Shown here: positions 57,029 through 64,000 of the stretch, in pieces
How positions within the stretch are numbered: position 1 is the stretch's first letter
How the letters are laid out: each line of letters begins with the position of its first letter
Assembly (NCBI RefSeq): GCF_042242105.1
Contig: NC_092031.1
Coordinates: 18,953,662 to 19,017,661, forward strand
DNA: 64,000 nucleotides
Source of the DNA: Pempheris klunzingeri
Lineage: Eukaryota > Chordata > Actinopteri > Acropomatiformes > Pempheridae
Direction of reading: 5' to 3'
Position numbers and translations under genes: made by a program
Notes under the pieces: generated by a model
What the model was told of the DNA's origin: nothing
Databases searched by the model: none
Seen by the model: the letters and a program-made list of their open reading frames with translations, nothing else

Positions 57029-58271
57029 TGTAACCAGGGTTAAAATCACCATATTTGGCCCAGTACGAGTTTTTCCCACTCTCTTGAATCTTTGAATGCA
57101 CCATGTCATATGACATGATCACGTGACTTCAAACCTCCAATCATTTGCCTCTGAGGCACTATACAAGCTGCCCTGACTTCATTCCATTTAGTTGTGTGGG
57201 AGAGAAGCCAAGGGACAGCAGCTGCAGGTCAGGTCTCCAAACAATTTCTTACTTTAATTCAAATATTATGCAGGTTCCCGGTTTTAAGCATATTGTTTTG
57301 TAACCAAATTTAGAACCAGACTCTTAGCATTTGTGCTGGGGACCTGTTATCTTGTGTGCCGCGTGATTCTTCTGAACTGGTGAGTTTGAATTGTCAACTA
57401 TAAAACAATGTGAGGATGGATGACGGCCTGTTAGCATTAGCCACAATGCTAGCATATAGGCTAATGCTAACATGAGGTTCTATTAACTTTGTTGATGCTT
57501 ACAGGTTTGATTTTTGATGTCGATGTATCATGCTACCATGCTAAAGATTAGTGTGCTAATATGCTACCATGCTAACATAAGTTATAATGATTGTAAATGC
57601 ATGTCTGATTGTGGTCATTCTAGAGACATTCTACTGTATTGTGTGACATGCTATGTTAGCTTAGTGTTAGCTTTATCTTTGAAATTGAGTTTTTCTAAGC
57701 GGATTGTTTGGTCCATGCAGGCCAGGTGCCCTGCCTTGAGACCACCAAACAAGGCCAGGAGCCTGAGGAAACGTTTTGTCACAGTCGGCTTCACCTGCAG
57801 ATGGTCTGGTAGGAGGCTCTGCAGCCTGCCTACTCTCCCACCTCCTCGAGCTGAGCATTCCCACCACACTCACACTTCTCTGGATTTATTTGCGCTTCTC
57901 TACTATTACCCTTCAAACCCGAAACCTATGAACTCTTAAGGTAGAGAGTCAGACCTGGGTGGTTGTACTGATTGAGGTTTTGGAATTATTGGCCAAATCC
58001 TAAATGTGCACTTTGAATGTTTAAATGTTGAACCAGTTATTTAAGAACTGCAGTGTTGTAAATATTAGGACTTTATTTTTTATTTTGTTTGGTACATATT
58101 CATTCAATATATTTCCACATTCAACCGCAAATACTGTTACGTTGTTTTTATTTACTGCACATGCCCTCCAGTAGCCGTACCTAGTTTCTGCTGATATTTC
58201 CCTACTTGCCATTCTAAACCTCACTTATAATTACATTGTAATATCCTTGTATTCACTCAATACATGCTACA
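57029..58271 (+). mobile_element. 5' LTR of Ty3/gypsy element (inferred)
   Basis: It starts TGTAACCAGG where the L2 copy is cut and ends GCTACA. It is followed after a few bases by 'ttggcgagctagccaggagg', a primer-binding-site region typical of fish gypsy elements. A TATA-like 'ctatacaag' lies at about 57158. The LTR is about 1.24 kb. The 3' LTR is beyond the window, so identity of the two LTRs cannot be checked. Confidence 0.6.
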
Positions 58272-59015
58272 TTTCTTGGCGAGCTAGCCAGGAGGGCAGT
58301 GTACAGTAAATATTGACTGCATTCATTCTCACCAGTTCATTTTGCCAATATGGAGGTTTTTGATACTCTTGAAATTAAAATTCTAAATGCAGTTCTAGTA
58401 GACGGAGCAACTGAACCCTCATTGCTCGATTAAGTCATTGATTTCCTTAAGCAATTTGGTTGAAATTAAACAAAGTGTCACTATTGAAACTACCGAAACA
58501 GAATTCAATGAACGCGTTGTAGTTGAATTTATTTCTGGTTCAGCGCTGTTGACGCTAACACTGTTATTGCCATACACATATACTTCCAGTGTAGGTAATA
58601 CATTTTGCATTGAAAATCTGACATATATGCATCCAAGATTTGTGGTTCAAAGACTCGCACTCTTATGGCAGGATTCAGAAGTATTGCCAAACTGTCTGAA
58701 AAACAATATGCAGAGATCCTTCAGGAGATGATGGAACAAGTCAGTCAATCAGTACCCGAGATTCATCGCCCTGTTGATCCCGGTGCTGCCACAGCAGACC
58801 CTCCTCGACCAACATCTTATGTGACAGTGAAACAGTCTGACTCTCTGAGTTCAGGTTCTTCTCCATCAAGGTCTAGTTCCAATGCAGAGGCACAGGGGAA
58901 CACGCAGGGGAGAGAGAGGCGATCCACAATCCACATGGCTCCAAGTGACTTGAATCCTCCAGAAGTCCAGCGGTACATTGTGGAGCACGTGGTCAGGAGT
59001 GGAGACAGTTCCATG

Positions 59016-60504
59016 TGTGGCTGGGTGTTGTTCCCCCTTTTTGCCACTGCTGGGCACTGTGACGGCTGGGCACTGTGCCAGCGGCGCAGGTATTGATTGC
59101 GGGGCGGTGCTAGGTGCGGCGCAGGTATTGATTGCGGGGCGGTGCCAGGTGCGGCGCAGGTATTGATTGCAGGGCGGTGCCAGGGGAACTTGTAAGTTCA
59201 GGGCTGTGGCAGCAGTACAGGTCTCTTCTGCTCTTTGCTGACTCCCGTGGTGACTGGTGCGGCGTGGCAACGCTGTGTGGCGTGGCAGCCCCTTTGTTTG
59301 GTGCGTGCACCGTGTGCTGGTGTTTCCCATTCAGGCACCCCGAGTTTCCTCCCAGGTGAGTACCCTGCCATCTTTCTTCCTTTCGGTTGCACGTTAGCGT
59401 GTGTGGGAATCACAAGATCTCCGCTCCTTTCAGCGTGGCTGACGGCCGGGGCAGGAGAGAGAGAGAGAGAGAGAGAGCGAGAGATTCACTGGCGCACCAC
59501 TGTGTACGGTCACTTGCTCGCTCCGGTACGTAAATTCCACATTGTCTACCTGCCCTTTTGTCTGCCGTTTACCTTACTAACACAGAGCGTAACTTTTAGG
59601 CTGTGCGGTTGAGCCAACCATCGAGGCCCATATCCTCCGGGGGCTTGGGGATTTGCTGCGCTGCTTGGAGCAACTGCCTGCCCGCTGCTATCATCACTCC
59701 CTGGACTACACTGCTGTTTTGGTTCTGGTTATTTTTGTATTCTTCTGGTTTCTCTTTGTTTTGTTTTTGGTTCCGTCGTGGCGTGGGGTCAGCGCAGAGA
59801 GGACTCTGCTTTGGTTCAGCGGCTGACCGTCGCCTGGACCCGTTTTGTAAGATAAGGCTAATGGTGTCACGCACCGTCTGGAAATGCGTGGCTGTCCACG
59901 CCTCGTGACACGGGCCTTATGATGAAGATCTTCACAAATTAAGTTGTTCTTTTTTCGTTTGATTGTCTAATGATAGATTTAGTAATTTGTTTGGTATTTT
60001 GGTTTCATTTGTATTGTGTTAATCTGATTATATTGGGTTTTTTTTTTAGTTATTAAATCATTGTTGCTTTGGGATTTCTTTGTTTAGTCCACACCAGTTT
60101 TTGTTATGTTTATGGGCACGTTGTATTAATCTGTGTTTTTCAGGTGCTGTGGGCTGACTGTGGCAGTTACTCCCTGGTGGTGGTGCGTTCTTCATGGTCC
60201 CCTCCCTCCTTTTTTTGATTTTGTGTGCGTGTGCATTTGCAGTGTCATGGGTGATTCATTTGAGGGACTCCTTCTTCCTTCTTGGTTATCCTGCCGCATG
60301 GTAAGCCCCCAGCCCTGTGGTTTTATATTTTTCTGCCCATTTTATCGAGTGTTTGATCTGGTGTGTGATTTTGTTTATTTTCTTATGATCAAGTTTATTA
60401 ATAAAATTGATTTTTGAAAACACATCCTGCCCAGTGGTATCTGACCTGCGTGGCTAAGTTCATGGTGACTTTAGATTAAGGTTGCCTGAGCTCCTCATGC
60501 CACA
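59016..60504. mobile_element. Solo-LTR-like insertion in gag with CATG duplication
   Basis: The insert begins TGTGGC and ends GCCACA, a perfect 6-bp inverted repeat with TG...CA ends. CATG flanks it on both sides (59012-59015, 60505-60508). Outside it the gag frame is continuous, in phase, across one CATG copy. It contains a 35-bp tandem repeat (three units from 59083), a (GA)n run near 59455-59478 and an AATAAA near 60401. It has no coding region, so it is most likely a solo LTR of another element. Confidence 0.8.
59083..59187. repeat. 35-bp tandem repeat, three units
   Basis: Units start at 59083, 59118 and 59153, each beginning 'ggcgcaggtattgattgc'. The third diverges at its end. It lies within the solo-LTR-like insert. 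Confidence 0.92.
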
Positions 60505-61399
60505 CATGCAATATCATCCATCTCATCGGCTGAGAACCTTCTCCGGTAAAGTGCCCAGACCGGCACATGAGGCAGATTATGACACATGGCAGTCTGGTGT
60601 TGAACTGATCCGTGATAGTCTACTGCCTCCTGCGGCCGATATCGTGAAACATCTGAGCCCTGACACCACACCAGAGATTTACTTACAACAGCTTGACTCA
60701 GTGTATGGTGATGAACTCTATGCTAAGTTTTTAGATACTTACCAAGATGCTGGAGAGAAGCCATCCACTTACCTGCAATGTCTCCAAGTTGCTTTGCAGC
60801 ACGCTGTGAAGAGAGGAGGTATGCCTGTGAAGGATGTGGACAAGTGCCTTTTAACCCAATTCTGTCAGATGTTGGGACAATAATCTCATTGTGGAGCTAC
60901 AATTAAAACAAAGGAAGATTAACCCGCCTTCGTTTGCAGAATTCTTGCTGCTACTTCGTACAGAGGAGGACCAGGATGTAGCAAAGGCAGTACGGATGAA
61001 ACAGCACCTGGGTGCAGCAAAGTGCAAGTTATGCACCGCTTGTACGCCCAGAGGAAGAAACTAACTTGTGTGCTGCTCTGACGATACTCACCAAACAGTT
61101 GTCTGATCAAATGTCGGCCATTCAGAAACAATTTGCTGCTCTAACAGCAAGTCAGAGCAGAACCTCAGCAACCTCTGCCATGGAGAGACAAAAGCCTGGT
61201 AACCCAAAATCTGCTTTCTCGAAGCCTGGTTTTTGTTTCCGCTGTGGAGAAGATGGTCACATTAAGCCCCACTGTGAGAATGCTCCGAATCTATCTTTAG
61301 TAAGTGCCAGAAAAAAACAGTTCAATGGTAAACCGCAAAAGTGGCAGAAACCAAACACCTCGACATTTAAACTATTCTCAACTCCTGCTAAAGGACAAT

Positions 61400-64000
61400 C
61401 AGGAGTTGTGTTGGACCAAACCTGTCCCACAAGTAAGAAGCCTGTCCAGTGTGTGGAAATGCGGTCAAGCTTGAAAATGAAGAGGCTACCAAAGGGATTA
61501 GTCGGTTCCAGGTGTACGACGGAAGTCACCATCGCTGGCCAAACTTGCCCGTGTCTCCTTGATACCAGATCGCAAGTAACCACAATCCCAGTGTCATTTT
61601 ACAATAAACACTTGTCGGCTCAACCCATCCATTCACTTACCGAGCTACTCCATATCGAAGGTGCAGCGGGCCAAAGTGTTCCTTACCTTGGATATGTCAA
61701 GATAGCAGTAACCTTTCCAGAAGATTTCCTTGGGAGTAATTTTGCCATCCAAACTCTTGCACTTCTTGTTCCAGATATCAAACCTGGTTTTCCAACTTCT
61801 GTCTTGATTGGCATGAACACCCTTGAAGCCTTTTATGAGTGGTTTTCCAGCAGCGATTCTTCCACCTTTCAGCCTAGTTCACATGGCTACCAAATGATCT
61901 TGAAAGGTCTCCAGTTGACACATCAGAACAACTTTGAAGATCATATTGGACTTGTCAATCTTTGCAGCAGGACTCCAGTGCTCATTTTAGCAGGTAGCAC
62001 TGTTGTGGTCGAGGCTTGGCGAAGGTGTTTGCTCCAACAACCAGCCAGTCTGCAATCATTCAGCACCTGGATTCAGGCCTGCTGGGTGGCTTGTGTGTAA
62101 GCAGCTGTTTGGTTGCCATACCCATACCTTTTCACTCATCCCACAAGGTTCCTGTTGTGGTGACAAATGAGTCGGAGCAGGATGTCTTCATCCCTCCATT
62201 CTCTGTGATTGCAGATCTTGACACCTATGAATGTATACTCTCTGACCATCATGTGGTCAGCAAACCATCCCAGAGCCCAACGACTTCTGTCCTTTTAATT
62301 TTGGTGAAAGTCCAGTTCCACCTGAGTGGCAAGAACGAATCACAGCCAAACTAAATGCCATGCCTGAAGTGTTCTCACACCACGATCTTGATTCCGGGTG
62401 CACAAGCCATGTTAAGCACCACATCAACCTTCATGACAATACCCCTTTCAAGCATCGTGCACGACCCATTCACCCACATGACATTGAAGCGGTCCAAAAA
62501 CATCTGCAGGAGCGTCTTGATGCTGGTGTGATTAGGGAGTCGGAATCACCATTTTCATCCCCTATTGTGGTTGTGAAAAAGAAGAATGGAGACATTAGGT
62601 TGTGTATTGACTATCATAAACTGAATTTACAGACAAAGGATGCTTATCCATGACAGAATCTGGAAGAGTCTTTTGCCGCACTCAGTGGCGCTAAGTGGTT
62701 TTCAGTTCTGGGCCTCAAATCAGGCCATTACCAGATTGAGATGCATGAAAAGGATAAGGCTAAAACTGCCTTTGTCACTCCCCTGGGGTTCTGGGAATTC
62801 AGTAGAATGCCCCAGGGCATCACGAATGCCCCCTCAACATTCCAGCACTTGCTGGAAAAGTGCATGGGGAGTCTGCATCTAAAGGAGGTCCTTGTGTTCA
62901 TTGATCTCATAATCTTCTGACACCCTGGAGGAGCATGAACGCCACCTACTGCGAGTGCTGAACAAGCTCAAAGAGTATGGGCTCAAACTCTCTCCAGACA
63001 AGTGCAAGTTACTGCAGACATCTGTCCGGTACTTAGGTCATGTAGTGTCAGCGAAGGGCGTTGAGATGGATCCTGACAAGGTCGCCACATTGAAATCCTG
63101 GCCAGTTCTGCACAATCTTAAGATCTTGCGCTCATTCCTTGGCTTCGCAGGCTGTTGTCGGCGCTTTATAAAAGGTTATGCCGCCATTGTAAAGCCACTC
63201 AATGACCTTACCCAAGGTTACTCACCTGTTAGGAAATCCTTGTCAAAGACTAAAGCCTCCAACCCTTCCTTTGATCCAAAGCAATCCTTCGGCGCTCGAT
63301 GGACTCCTAAATGCCAGCAGACTTTCACCACGCTCATCGACAAACTTACTACTGCTCCTGTGTTAGGATTTGCCAATCCGTTGCTGCCATATATACTCCA
63401 CACGGATGCCAGCACCACAGGACTTGGGGCAGCCCTCTACCAGGAACAGGACGGAAAACTGCGAGTGGTTGCTTTTGCCAGCAGAGGATTGTCGCAAAGT
63501 GAGAGCCGCTATCCAGTGCATAAGCTGGAATTTCTGGCGCTTAAATGGAGTGTGATGGAGAAGTTCCAGGATTACCTGTATGGGGCAAGCTTTACAGTAG
63601 TCGCCGACAGTAATCCTCTTACTTACCTCTTAACATCGGCGAAGCTGGATGCCACCAGCCATCGTTGGCTGGCTGCCCTTTCGACATTTTCATTTAAGAT
63701 CCAGTACAGAGCTGGGAAGCAGAACTTGGACGCGGATGCCCTTTCCTGACGCCCACACGACAGTTCTCCTTCAGACACAGTACAAAAGGATCATGAACTC
63801 TTGAACCAGTTTGCAGCAACATCTTGCAGACACCAGTGATAATGAGATCTCTTCTGAGGTGGTTGACGCTATTAGTCAGAGTAGTTTTGTCCGATCCCTG
63901 GAGGATGTCACTCAATTTCAATCACTGCTGATACCATTCCTGAAATGTTCACGGAGGATGTCCATGGCCTGCCCATTGTTCCTGTGTTGTGTCATGTCGA
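61400..64000 (+). pseudogene. Ty3/gypsy pol (protease, RT, RNase H), inactive, runs off window
   Basis: Pol would copy and integrate the element. The aspartic protease region shows CLLDTRSQVTTIP at about 61552-61590, where the active site D-T-G has become D-T-R. A frameshift follows near 62010. The RT starts near 62360 (DAGVIRESESPFSSPIVVVK; RLCIDYHKLN), meets an in-frame TGA at about 62651, and continues with FEFSRMPQGITNAP-like sequence (seen as FWEFSRMPQGITNAPSTFQ). The catalytic motif reads VFIDLIIF, lacking one of the two aspartates, and a frameshift follows immediately. 62955-63749 carries the RT thumb/connection (YLGHVVSAKGVEMDPDKVAT) and RNase H (LHTDASTTGLGAALYQ; HKLEFLALKW), ending at a TGA. 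Integrase would lie to the right of the window. Confidence 0.9.

Larger units (their letters stand above)
58350..61400 (+). pseudogene. Ty3/gypsy gag (PNMA-like), split by a solo LTR
   Basis: Gag forms the retrotransposon's capsid. The N-terminal part begins MEVFDTLEIKILNAVLVDGA at 58350, soon hits a stop, and is again open at 58665-59015 (LSEKQYAEILQEMMEQVSQS; QRYIVEHVVRSGDSS). The capsid part resumes at 60506 with RLRTFSGKVPRPAHEADYDTW and LLPPAADIVKHL, then YLQCLQVALQHAVKRGG, features shared with vertebrate PNMA proteins. Two frameshifts follow (near 60870 and 61010-61050). The gag ends with a CCHC zinc knuckle (CFRCGEDGHIKPHC, about 61236-61280). The piece 59016-60504 is a foreign insertion. 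Not functional. Confidence 0.85.

Overview
The window is vertebrate genomic DNA, almost certainly from a teleost fish. Genes are split by GT-AG introns, the spacer DNA is full of fish-type retrotransposons and DNA transposons, and no prokaryotic gene organisation is seen. Three conserved single-copy genes can be assembled exon by exon with intact frames: ube2d1 (+ strand, 7 exons, 147 aa), tfam (+ strand, 7 exons, 294 aa) and polr3d (- strand, 8 coding exons, 377 aa). UBE2D1 and TFAM are also neighbours in human (10q21), which supports the ube2d1 naming. polr3d lies tail-to-tail with tfam.

Layout. 1-8080 is intergenic: a Rex1/CR1-type LINE remnant, an L2 3' end and unidentified DNA. 8085-19375 is ube2d1 with a large CTCCTG-type repeat in intron 1 and L2 and SINE copies in later introns. 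19945-22560 is a stack of nested LINE and SINE copies upstream of tfam. 22600-26165 is the compact tfam gene. 26399-33500 is polr3d with two non-autonomous DNA elements in one intron and an L2 inserted into a tandem repeat in its last intron. From 33.6 kb onward there is no intact gene, only nested mobile elements: degenerate L2-like LINEs, a hAT element with an 8-bp target duplication, a retroviral-type LTR, a hAT/ZMYM1-like 5' fragment, a TTAA-flanked piggyBac-like element holding two L2 copies and a Tc1, and more L2 copies. At 50.3-53.7 kb two minus-strand exons may belong to one gene: a frameshifted ENPP7-like catalytic exon and a terminal transmembrane-anchor exon. From 57,029 to the right edge is a Ty3/gypsy element with a PNMA-like gag. 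It is disabled by frameshifts, stops and active-site lesions, and its gag is split by a 1,489-bp solo-LTR-like insertion flanked by CATG.

The three genes do not form a pathway, although TFAM (mitochondrial transcription) and POLR3D (Pol III transcription) are both transcription factors or subunits, and UBE2D1 is a general ubiquitin-conjugating enzyme. I see no new molecular system. The notable material is the layered transposon history, the long basic tail on Tfam, the ENPP7-like remnant and the gag-splitting LTR.
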